This document shows positions 8,385-15,665 of a stretch of 56,034 nt of DNA, in pieces (within the stretch, counting starts at the first letter, position 1; every line of letters begins with the position of its first letter). Source of the DNA: Desulfobacterales bacterium (GTDB lineage Bacteria > Desulfobacterota > Desulfobacteria > Desulfobacterales > Desulfobacteraceae). The position numbers and the translations under genes were made by a program. The notes beneath the pieces were generated by a model. The model was given only the letters and a program-made list of their open reading frames with translations. It ran no database searches and was not told the origin of the DNA. The stretch is from NCBI GenBank assembly GCA_022361535.1, contig JAKSAU010000267.1:1-56034 (forward strand). Reading direction: 5' to 3'.

Positions 8385-9383
8385 ATGAAAAAGTTTATGA
8401 CTGCATTATGGCTGTCCGTTCTTTTTGTGAGTTTTTGCTTTCCATTAACTGCCATTGCCAAAACCAAACTTTCCTATGCTAATTTTTTCCCACCAACCCA
8501 TATCCAAAGCCAGTTGGCTGAAAGCTGGTGTAAAGAGGTGGAAAAAAGAACCAACAATGAAATCGTCATTAATTACTATCCGGCCGGAACCCTGACCAAA
8601 GCCCCCCAGACCTATGACGGGGTTGTCCAGGGCATTGCCGACATCGGTATGACAGTACTTGCCTATTCCAGGGGGCGGTTTCCGGTTGCTTCGGCAATTG
8701 ATCTGCCAATGGGATATTCCAGCGGCGTCCAGGCCACACGGGTCGCAAATGCCGTTCTTGCAGAATTTAAACCCAAAGAATTTGACGACACAAAGATCAT
8801 GTTTCTCCATGCCCATGGCCCAGGGTTAATTCACACCCGTGACCAGGCTGTGAACTCCCTTGAAGACCTAAAGGGGTTGAAGTTGAGAGGAACTGGAACC
8901 TCCGGAAAGGTCCAGGCTGCGCTTGGTGCATCCCCTGTGGGCAAGTCCATGCGGGAATGCTACCAGATGCTTCACAAGGGTGTTGTGGACGGATCATCCC
9001 ATCCCATGGAGTCCAATAAGGGCTGGAAATTAGGTGAAGTCTGCCATTACATGATCCAGAACTATTCAACAGCCTATACCACAACATTTGCTGTTTTCAT
9101 GAACAAGGACAAATGGAACAAACTCTCTGCCGAACACCAGAAAGCCATTACGGAAATCAATGCTGAATTTGCCGCAAAACACGGCCAAGCATGGGATGAT
9201 GCCGATGAAAAGGGCATGGCCTTTTTCAAGGAAAAAGGCGGAAAAGTCATTACCCAGTCTGAAGCGGAATCCAAAAAATGGGCCCAAAAAGCATCCGTGG
9301 TGGTGGATGACTATATCAAAAGCGTATCTGCCAAAGGAATCGACGGCCAGGCTGTCGTGGATGTGATCAAAAAGAATATGTAA
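8385..9383 (+). CDS. dctP: TRAP transporter solute-binding protein (DctP), system 1
   Basis: 332-aa periplasmic binding protein. Residues 1-25 are a signal peptide (hydrophobic stretch ending LTAIAKT). The mature protein is a DctP fold, with the conserved ligand-carboxylate arginine in LKGLKLRGTGTSG near residue 165. ATG follows AAGGAGG. It heads dctP-dctQ-dctM, with a strong hairpin after it that probably keeps its mRNA more abundant than that of the membrane genes. TRAP systems import carboxylates, including aromatic and amino acids, with sodium. Being between the bam operon and the aminomutase cluster suggests an aromatic or amino-acid substrate, but the sequence does not prove this. Confidence 0.92.
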   Translation: MKKFMTALWLSVLFVSFCFPLTAIAKTKLSYANFFPPTHIQSQLAESWCKEVEKRTNNEIVINYYPAGTLTKAPQTYDGVVQGIADIGMTVLAYSRGRFPVASAIDLPMGYSSGVQATRVANAVLAEFKPKEFDDTKIMFLHAHGPGLIHTRDQAVNSLEDLKGLKLRGTGTSGKVQAALGASPVGKSMRECYQMLHKGVVDGSSHPMESNKGWKLGEVCHYMIQNYSTAYTTTFAVFMNKDKWNKLSAEHQKAITEINAEFAAKHGQAWDDADEKGMAFFKEKGGKVITQSEAESKKWAQKASVVVDDYIKSVSAKGIDGQAVVDVIKKNM

Positions 9384-9396
9384 ATCAACTTGAGGC

Positions 9397-9436
9397 GGCC
9401 GGCCTCTGGCATTTAATAAATCAGCACAGGCCGGCC
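9397..9436 (+). terminator. Intercistronic hairpin dctP/dctQ
   Basis: GGCCGGCCT and AGGCCGGCC form a perfect 9-bp GC stem around a 22-nt loop, with no T-run. More likely an mRNA-stabilising or partial attenuation hairpin than a full terminator, as often found between dctP and dctQ. Confidence 0.6.
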
Positions 9437-9484
9437 TGCTCTATTTATATTATATAAGATTTGCTTTGATCCGGGAGATAAAGA

Positions 9485-9967
9485 ATGGGTTTGCTGGATA
9501 ATGTATCACGTGTGTTAAAACTGATGGGAGCGGCAGCGCTCATGGGAATGATGCTGCTCACGGTCGCAGATGTGGTGGGCCGGTTTTTTAAATATCCCAT
9601 TTTCGGTTCTGTGGAGGTAGTGGGATTTTTGGCCGCGATTCTGGTGGCAGCTGCCCTTCCTTATACCTATCGGGCTGACGGTCATGTGGGTGTGGAGGTT
9701 CTGGTGCGGCTTCTCTCAAAAAAGCAGCAGCTTCAGATCAATATTTTAACCCGGCTGATCAGCTTAGGACTGTTCGGCCTGATCACCTGGCAGATGTTTC
9801 TTTATGCTCATGATATTCACGTGACAGGCGAGGTATCCATGAACCTGGAATTCCCGGTTTATTACATCGTTTACCTTCTGTCGGTAGGTTTGCTGATCTT
9901 TTCGGCCACCATATTGACCACTGTTTTTTGCGACATCAAACAATTATTAGAGATGAAAACACAATGA
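9485..9967 (+). CDS. dctQ: TRAP transporter small membrane subunit (DctQ), system 1
   Basis: 160-aa inner-membrane protein with four predicted transmembrane helices (about residues 10-30, 45-65, 90-110, 125-150), the DctQ pattern. DVVGRFFKYPIFGSVEV is the typical DctQ first-loop motif. ATG follows GGGAGAT. Its stop overlaps the dctM start as ATGA, so the two are translationally coupled. Confidence 0.9.
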   Translation: MGLLDNVSRVLKLMGAAALMGMMLLTVADVVGRFFKYPIFGSVEVVGFLAAILVAAALPYTYRADGHVGVEVLVRLLSKKQQLQINILTRLISLGLFGLITWQMFLYAHDIHVTGEVSMNLEFPVYYIVYLLSVGLLIFSATILTTVFCDIKQLLEMKTQ

Positions 9968-11280
9968 GTCCCTCTCTTATCGGCGTTATCGGCATTGTCT
10001 TTATGATCCTCATGTTCCTGACCAGGATGCCTGTGGCATTTGTTATGGCAGGTGTCGGATTTGCCGGGTTTTCCATTATGGTTAATCCCGGAGCCGGCCT
10101 GGTTATTCTGTCCAGAAATGTTTATGAAACCTTTGCCTCCTATGATCTGACAACCATTCCTTTGTTTATTCTCATGGGGCAGCTGGGATTCAACTCCGGT
10201 ATCAGCCAGCGGCTCTATGATGCCGGATACAAATTCTTGGGCCATATCAGGGGCGGCCTTGCCATGGCAACGGTTTCCGCCTGCACAGCTTTTGGTGCGG
10301 TGTGCGGGTCAAGTCCTGCCACGGCCGCCACCATGGCCACCGTAGGTTTGCCGGAGATGAAACGGTACGATTATAATGATGAATTGTCTACCGGTTCTGT
10401 GGCCTCAGGAGGCGGCATCGGTATGATCATGCCGCCTTCAGTAGTCCTGATCATTTACGGTATATTGACGGAGCAGTCCATCGGCGCTCTGTTTGTGGCA
10501 GGGATTTTTCCCGCACTTTTGATCACCCTGCTCTTTATTGTATCTATTTTTATCCGGTGCCGGACCCACCCGGAACAAGGGCCGCCTGGAGAAAAATTCG
10601 CCTGGAACGAAAAAATAAAGGCATTGGCCGGAATGGGAGAGACCCTTTTGATTTTCACCCTGGTGGTGGGTGGTATTTTTATCGGTCTTTTCACCCCGAC
10701 CGAGGCAGCTGCCATAGGAGCTTTCTGTGTTCTGGTTATTGCATTGATCAGGCGCCAGCTTTCATGGAAGGGGTTTGTCAAATCCTTGATGGAAACCCTT
10801 AAAACTTCGTGCATGGTGCTCATGCTGATCACAGGGGCTGTGATTTTCGGAAAATTTTTGGCCGTAACCCGGATTCCTTTTGAGATTGCCGGCTGGGTCG
10901 GGGGGCTGGACATGCCCCCGGTTCTGGTCATGGGTGTAATCATCCTCATTTATTTTTTCGGCGGCTGTTTCATGGATGCCCTCGCCTTTGTGGTGCTTAC
11001 TGTTCCCATCTTTTTCCCAGTGGTGTTGGAACTGGGATTTGACCCAATCTGGTTCGGGGTTATCATTGTCATGGTAACCGAAATGGGCGTAATTACTCCG
11101 CCTGTGGGCATAAATGTGTATGTGGTGTACGGGGTGGCAAAACATATCCTCGAAGATGAGATCCCCCTGGAAAAGATTTTCAAGGGTATTTTACCCTTTC
11201 TCCTTGCAGTGATTGCAGGGGTGATCATCATGATGATATTCCCCCAGATCATCCTCTTTTTACCCACACTCATGTATTAA
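9964..11280 (+). CDS. dctM: TRAP transporter large membrane subunit (DctM), system 1
   Basis: 438-aa permease with about twelve hydrophobic segments and DctM signatures (CGSSPATAATMATVGLPEM, GGGIGMIMPPSVVLIIYG, FTPTEAAAIGAF, GCFMDALAFVVLTVPIFFP, TPPVGINVYVV). It carries the sodium-coupled transport pathway. The ATG at 9964 forms the ATGA overlap with dctQ and is preferred over an upstream in-frame ATG at 9928. It ends the operon; an AT-rich inverted repeat and a new promoter follow. Confidence 0.92.
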   Translation: MSPSLIGVIGIVFMILMFLTRMPVAFVMAGVGFAGFSIMVNPGAGLVILSRNVYETFASYDLTTIPLFILMGQLGFNSGISQRLYDAGYKFLGHIRGGLAMATVSACTAFGAVCGSSPATAATMATVGLPEMKRYDYNDELSTGSVASGGGIGMIMPPSVVLIIYGILTEQSIGALFVAGIFPALLITLLFIVSIFIRCRTHPEQGPPGEKFAWNEKIKALAGMGETLLIFTLVVGGIFIGLFTPTEAAAIGAFCVLVIALIRRQLSWKGFVKSLMETLKTSCMVLMLITGAVIFGKFLAVTRIPFEIAGWVGGLDMPPVLVMGVIILIYFFGGCFMDALAFVVLTVPIFFPVVLELGFDPIWFGVIIVMVTEMGVITPPVGINVYVVYGVAKHILEDEIPLEKIFKGILPFLLAVIAGVIIMMIFPQIILFLPTLMY

Positions 11281-11367
11281 AGGAGGGTTGATTCAAAAAT
11301 AAAGCAATTGAAGCAAAAACATTAATATTCTAAGTCGAAATTTAGCTATACCCTGAGTTTATTTTTT

Positions 11368-11402
11368 ATATTTTTAATTTCTCTTTATAAAATTAAAAAT
11401 AT
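11368..11402. promoter_or_regulatory. AT-rich perfect inverted repeat upstream of the catabolic cluster
   Basis: ATATTTTTAATTT and its exact complement (13-bp arms, 9-bp gap). It ends 3 bp before the -35 of the aminomutase promoter. It could be the terminator of the TRAP operon or an operator; the position next to the promoter fits either. Confidence 0.45.
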
Positions 11403-11405
11403 TAC

Positions 11406-11435
11406 TTGACAAAAAAAATCGGATTTGGATAGGCT
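11406..11435 (+). promoter_or_regulatory. Candidate promoter of the aminomutase cluster
   Basis: Perfect TTGACA (11406-11411) with TAGGCT (11430-11435) after 18 bp, about 120 bp before the aminomutase ATG. It suggests the cluster is transcribed independently of the first TRAP operon. Confidence 0.45.
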
Positions 11436-11557
11436 GATATTAATAGAACTCTAACTGACTGATTCTATCGACCACTCGCATTTTCTCACGCGACCCCTGA
11501 ACATCCCCCTTCACACGAATAGTCTTACCTAACACCAATTATGTAAGGAGGGCACCC

Positions 11558-13180
11558 ATGCCGATCAAAGAGAACACACTGATTCTTGACGGGTATTCTT
11601 TGACCATTGAGGAGCTGGTCCAGGCCGGCCTTGATCTATCCATCCGAGTTGAAATAAAGGAGGAAAACTGGGCAAAGATCCGGGAATGCAGGAGCCTGGT
11701 GGAAACCTGGGCTGATGAAGAACGTTGTATTTACGGGGTGAATACCAGCTGCGGCGGACTGGTTGATCACCTTTTGCCAAAGGAACGGGACAACGATTTT
11801 CAAAAGAATCTGGTCAGAAGCGTGGCCACCCAGGTAGGAAAGCCCTTTGATGACACCTTGGTCAGAACCTTCATGATTGCCAGGGCAAATTCCCTGTGCC
11901 GGGGGTATTCAGGTATAAAGGAAAAAAATCTGAACATCTACCTGGACATGATAAACAACCATGTCTTCCCCATTATCCCAAGAAAAGGATCCCTTGGCAC
12001 CAGTGGCGACTTAGGTCCCTTGGCGTGTATTGCCAGTGTCGGCTTTGGGGAGTGGAAGGCCAGATACAAAGGCGAGGACATGCCTGGGAAAGCAGCCATG
12101 GAGGCTGCAGGTGTTGAACTTATGCACCTCAATGCCAAGGAAGGATTATCGCTGATTAACGGCACATCTGCCATGGTGGGCCTGGCCTGCACCGTGATCT
12201 GTGAAGCAGTGAACACGTTGAAAAATTCAGATATTATTGCGGCCTTTGCCATCGAAACCCTGATGGGGCGGATAAACCCCTTTGATACCAGGGTCCATGA
12301 GCAAAAGTACCATCCCGGCCAGTATGCCACGGCAGATAATCTGACCCGGCTGCTGACAGGTTCCGGCATGGCAATTGACGAGCAGGAACTGTCCATGGAA
12401 CTGCAAGGGGTGCTCAAGGAACACAAGGGCATATCCGTGGCAGACATTCCGGTTGAGGACGCTTATTCCATCAGGTGTACCCCGCAGTTCATCGGCCCAA
12501 CAAAGGAGGCAGTTGACAATGCGGCACAAGTCCTGCTCCGGGAGCTGAATTCCTCAAATGATAACCCCTTGATTTTCACAGAGTACGAAACCTTTATCCA
12601 CAACGGACATTTTCACGGACAGCCCATCTCCTTTGCCATGGACTGCTTGGGCATTTCAATGGTCAACTTAGGCGTCGTCAGCGACCGGCGAATTGACCGG
12701 TTCATGGATGCTGCACATAGTACCGGGCTTCCGCCCTTTCTGTGCAAAGAAGATACAGGGGTCCGTATGGGCCTTATGGGCGGTCAGTTCATGACCACCT
12801 CTCTTGTGGCGGAAAACCGGACACTTGCCGTACCCGCCTCTATCCAGTCCATTACATCTACTGCAGACTTCCAGGATATTGTCAGTTTCGGCCTTATTGC
12901 AGGCCGTAAGGCCAGGAAAATTGTCGGGAACACCAACCATATTCTTGCTTTTGAACTGATGTGTGCGGCCCAGGCAGCAGATTTGCGGGGACCGGAAAAG
13001 TTAAGTCCCGCAGGAAAAATCATGTATGACCTGACCCGGGAAACCCTTACCTATCTGGATTATGACAAGGTCTACATGGATGATCTTGAAACCTTAAAAG
13101 AGCGGATCGAGTCAGGGGAGTTTGTGGAAAGAATCGAAGCAGCCGTAGGAGAGCTGCATCTGGTTCACCAAAAGGAGTAA
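11558..13180 (+). CDS. MIO-dependent aromatic amino acid 2,3-aminomutase/ammonia-lyase (tyrosine aminomutase-like)
   Basis: 540-aa cytosolic enzyme of the HAL/PAL/TAM superfamily. The cofactor triad is Thr148-Ser149-Gly150 (GSLGTSGDLGPL), a TSG variant found in bacterial aminomutases, instead of the usual ASG. Catalytic Tyr59 lies in IYGVNTSCGG, Tyr303 and Arg306 in EDAYSIRCTPQ, and the substrate-side motif is NGHFHGQPISFAMD. Histidine ammonia-lyase has Ser-His after NL(V)x; here it is Ser-Val (NLVRSVATQVG), so a histidine substrate is unlikely. Length and many motifs (LMGGQFMT, TSTADFQDIVSFG) match Streptomyces tyrosine 2,3-aminomutase. It should shift the amino group of L-Tyr or L-Phe to the beta position; plain ammonia-lyase activity is the alternative. 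ATG follows AAGGAGG; first gene of the cluster. Confidence 0.88.
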   Translation: MPIKENTLILDGYSLTIEELVQAGLDLSIRVEIKEENWAKIRECRSLVETWADEERCIYGVNTSCGGLVDHLLPKERDNDFQKNLVRSVATQVGKPFDDTLVRTFMIARANSLCRGYSGIKEKNLNIYLDMINNHVFPIIPRKGSLGTSGDLGPLACIASVGFGEWKARYKGEDMPGKAAMEAAGVELMHLNAKEGLSLINGTSAMVGLACTVICEAVNTLKNSDIIAAFAIETLMGRINPFDTRVHEQKYHPGQYATADNLTRLLTGSGMAIDEQELSMELQGVLKEHKGISVADIPVEDAYSIRCTPQFIGPTKEAVDNAAQVLLRELNSSNDNPLIFTEYETFIHNGHFHGQPISFAMDCLGISMVNLGVVSDRRIDRFMDAAHSTGLPPFLCKEDTGVRMGLMGGQFMTTSLVAENRTLAVPASIQSITSTADFQDIVSFGLIAGRKARKIVGNTNHILAFELMCAAQAADLRGPEKLSPAGKIMYDLTRETLTYLDYDKVYMDDLETLKERIESGEFVERIEAAVGELHLVHQKE

Positions 13181-13206
13181 GGACAGAAGGGCTAAAGGAG
13201 GACACC

Positions 13207-14541
13207 ATGCATCCTGTTGCAGACAAAATCATTGATGAGTACAAAAAGCGGTTCCCCATTTCCAGGGAACGCCATCAAGAGCTGATCAATTATATTCCAG
13301 GGGGCGCCACAAGAAGTCTAAGCTATTTTAAACCCTGGCCCCTCCACATCGCTTATGGCCGTGGCGCCCATGTCTACACCCATGAAGGCCATGCCCTTTT
13401 GGATGTAACCAATGCATACGGTGCCCTGATTCACGGCCACGGGGATCCGGATGTGGCCGCAGCCGTATGCACGGGAATTGAAAAAGGGTCTCAGTATTCA
13501 ACGCCTACGGACAGCCAGTTTAAACTGGCAAAGCTGCTCTGCCAGCGAGTGCCAGGATTTGACAAGGTCCGCTTTCTCAACTCGGGCACCGAGGCCACCA
13601 TGTTTGCCATGCGAACAGCCAGCGCCTTTACAGGACGAAACAAGATACTGAAAATGAGCGGCGGATTCCACGGCACCCACGATGCTGTGGCTGCCTCCAC
13701 AAAAAAGAATGTCATTACAGCCGGGATCCCTTCTGCAATGACACAGGATATTATAGAGGTCCCGTTTAACGATGCGGCTGCTCTAGAGAAATCCGTGTCA
13801 GCTCATGCCACAGATCTTGCAGCCGTGATCATGGAGCCTTTTTTAGGTGCCGGCGGTGTGGTCCTGCCCCAGGATTGGTATCTTGAGACCGTCAGAGAGG
13901 TAACAAAAGCCCATGATGTCCTGTTGGTCTTTGACGAAATTTTTTCCTTCAGGGTAGACACTGGAGGCTGCCAGAAACTGTTTAATGTGATCCCGGACAT
14001 CACTACCGTAGGAAAGGTGGTGGGCGGCGGGCTTCCCATCGGTGTGCTGGGCGGCAGGGCTGACATCATGAACATATACTGCCATGAGAACACGGATAAA
14101 CCCCTTTACCACTCAGGCACCTTTAACGGATATGAAACGGTTATGCAGGCAGGTTTTGCAGCGCTGTCAAAATTTGATGAAAAGGCCGTTGCCGGTGTCA
14201 ACCGCCTTGGGGATAGGTTCCAGGAGGGATTGCAGAATATCTTTGCAAAAAATGGACTCAATATCCAGTCCACCCAGATCGGGTCCCTGCTTAACCTTCA
14301 CTTTGTTAATGAACCTGTTACCACGCCGGAACAGGTGCTCAAATCCGAGGAAGTACTCCACTCCCTTATGCACCTGTCCCTGCTAAACAAAGGGGTATTT
14401 TCCATTCCCAGGGGGTTGTTTATTTTATCCACAGTGATGACCGAGGCCCAGATCGACGGCCTGGTTGCAACCATCGGGGCAGTTCTGGAAGAACTTTTAC
14501 CTTTGATTAAGGAGGAATACCGCCACCTACTCGTGGGCTAA
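13207..14541 (+). CDS. Class III PLP aminotransferase, beta-phenylalanine transaminase-like
   Basis: 444-aa fold-type I enzyme. PLP lysine is Lys270 (TTVGKVVGGGLPIG), the PLP-ring aspartate Asp243 (LLVFDEIFSF), phosphate contact SGTEA (126-130). The N-terminal PGGATRSLSYFKPWPL with Arg36 and the C-terminal PRGLFILS with Arg402 match the two substrate-binding arginines described for Variovorax beta-phenylalanine aminotransferase. Annotation pipelines may call it glutamate-1-semialdehyde 2,1-aminomutase, the parent family, but no haem genes are nearby. Expected reaction: beta-aryl-beta-amino acid plus a keto acid to aroylacetate plus an amino acid. AAAGGAGG precedes the ATG, 26 bp after the aminomutase. 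Confidence 0.85.
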   Translation: MHPVADKIIDEYKKRFPISRERHQELINYIPGGATRSLSYFKPWPLHIAYGRGAHVYTHEGHALLDVTNAYGALIHGHGDPDVAAAVCTGIEKGSQYSTPTDSQFKLAKLLCQRVPGFDKVRFLNSGTEATMFAMRTASAFTGRNKILKMSGGFHGTHDAVAASTKKNVITAGIPSAMTQDIIEVPFNDAAALEKSVSAHATDLAAVIMEPFLGAGGVVLPQDWYLETVREVTKAHDVLLVFDEIFSFRVDTGGCQKLFNVIPDITTVGKVVGGGLPIGVLGGRADIMNIYCHENTDKPLYHSGTFNGYETVMQAGFAALSKFDEKAVAGVNRLGDRFQEGLQNIFAKNGLNIQSTQIGSLLNLHFVNEPVTTPEQVLKSEEVLHSLMHLSLLNKGVFSIPRGLFILSTVMTEAQIDGLVATIGAVLEELLPLIKEEYRHLLVG

Positions 14542-14619
14542 AAGCCTGCTGGCAAACGAAATCAGAATACAACACAATTAAAGGGCGCAAAAGTGTCCTA
14601 AAGAAAAGGAGGAGACCTT

Positions 14620-15555
14620 ATGGAGAATAAAATTATCATCACGGCAGCCATCACAGGCTCAGTCCACATTCCCACCATGAGCGAATTTCTTCCCATTACC
14701 CCGGATGAAATTGTTGAAGATGCGGTCAAGGCATGGGAAGCCGGTGCTGCCATTGCCCATATCCATGTGCGCAACCCCGAGGACGGCATGCCCGTATCCA
14801 GTCCTGACCTTTTTGTGGAAGTACACTCAAAGATCAAAGCACGGTGCAATATGGTGCTTTTACCCACCACCGGGGGCGGCATGAACCAGACCACAGAGGA
14901 AAAACTGATTCCCATCAAACAACTGGAACCTGAGATGTGTTCCTTTGATCCGGCCCCTTTCAACTTTGGGATCTTCCAGATTGCCAGCCGGTTCAAGGAG
15001 TTCAAATACCCTTGGGAAAAAGAGTACCTTGAGCTGTGCAAAAACGTCACCTTCAGGCCCACCTTCAGCGACGATCTCATATACGCCAAAACCTTTCTCG
15101 AGATTGACACCAAGCCGGAAATTGAAATCTACGAGCTTGGCCATGTTTCTTATGTGAAATGGCTGCTGGAGGAAGACTTGCTTAAAACGCCTGTTCACCT
15201 GCAGTTTGTATTTGGTCCTATGGTGGGGTGGATGACCCCTTCGGTCAAACACCTGGTTCTGATCCATGACGAAGCAAAAGAAGTTCTGGGAGAAGAAAAT
15301 TTTACCTGGTCCGTTGCAGCTGGAGGCAGGTTCCAGATCCCCATCACATCAACAGCCATTGCCATGGGCGCCCAGAATGTAAGGGTGGGGCTCGAAGATT
15401 CGGTATATGCCGGCAAAGGCGTCATGGCAAAAGCATCTGCCGATCAGGTAAACATGATCAAAAACGTTGCCAAGGAGATGGGCTTGACGCCAGCGACCTC
15501 AGACGACGCGCGGGAAATTTTAGGGCTGAAAGGCCTGGACAAGGTTAATTTCTAA
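14620..15555 (+). CDS. Beta-keto acid cleavage enzyme (BKACE, DUF849 family)
   Basis: 311-aa TIM-barrel metalloenzyme. Zn ligands are His47 and His49 (AHIHVRNPEDG) and Glu259 (RVGLEDS), the family triad. It starts with the standard IIITAAITG strand and ends with the PATSDDAREILGL helix. BKACE enzymes condense a beta-keto acid with acetyl-CoA to give acetoacetate and the shortened acyl-CoA. The lysine-fermentation Kce enzyme is the founding member, but no other lysine-fermentation genes are present. Placed after a beta-amino-acid transaminase, the expected substrate is an aroylacetate, giving aroyl-CoA (benzoyl-CoA from benzoylacetate). The substrate pocket cannot be confirmed here. GGAGG precedes the ATG. 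Confidence 0.88.
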   Translation: MENKIIITAAITGSVHIPTMSEFLPITPDEIVEDAVKAWEAGAAIAHIHVRNPEDGMPVSSPDLFVEVHSKIKARCNMVLLPTTGGGMNQTTEEKLIPIKQLEPEMCSFDPAPFNFGIFQIASRFKEFKYPWEKEYLELCKNVTFRPTFSDDLIYAKTFLEIDTKPEIEIYELGHVSYVKWLLEEDLLKTPVHLQFVFGPMVGWMTPSVKHLVLIHDEAKEVLGEENFTWSVAAGGRFQIPITSTAIAMGAQNVRVGLEDSVYAGKGVMAKASADQVNMIKNVAKEMGLTPATSDDAREILGLKGLDKVNF

Positions 15556-15665
15556 TCTGCCCTGAGCTGCACTTCTCACTAACACAGATACTCTTAAAGG
15601 GCATTGAAAAGGAGATAAAGACACAACAAATAATGTGACAACCCCATCAATATAAGGAGGGCGCC

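Noticed and set aside
11558..13180. Histidine ammonia-lyase (hutH)
   Set aside because: The Ser-His motif of histidine lyases is absent, the MIO triad is TSG, motifs match tyrosine aminomutase, and no other hut genes are present.
13207..14541. Glutamate-1-semialdehyde 2,1-aminomutase for haem synthesis
   Set aside because: The parent family is the same, but the neighbours are catabolic, and the N- and C-terminal arginine motifs match beta-amino acid transaminases.
14620..15555. Lysine-fermentation 3-keto-5-aminohexanoate cleavage enzyme
   Set aside because: The fold and metal site are shared, but no lysine aminomutase, kdd or kal genes are near; the context favours another beta-keto acid.
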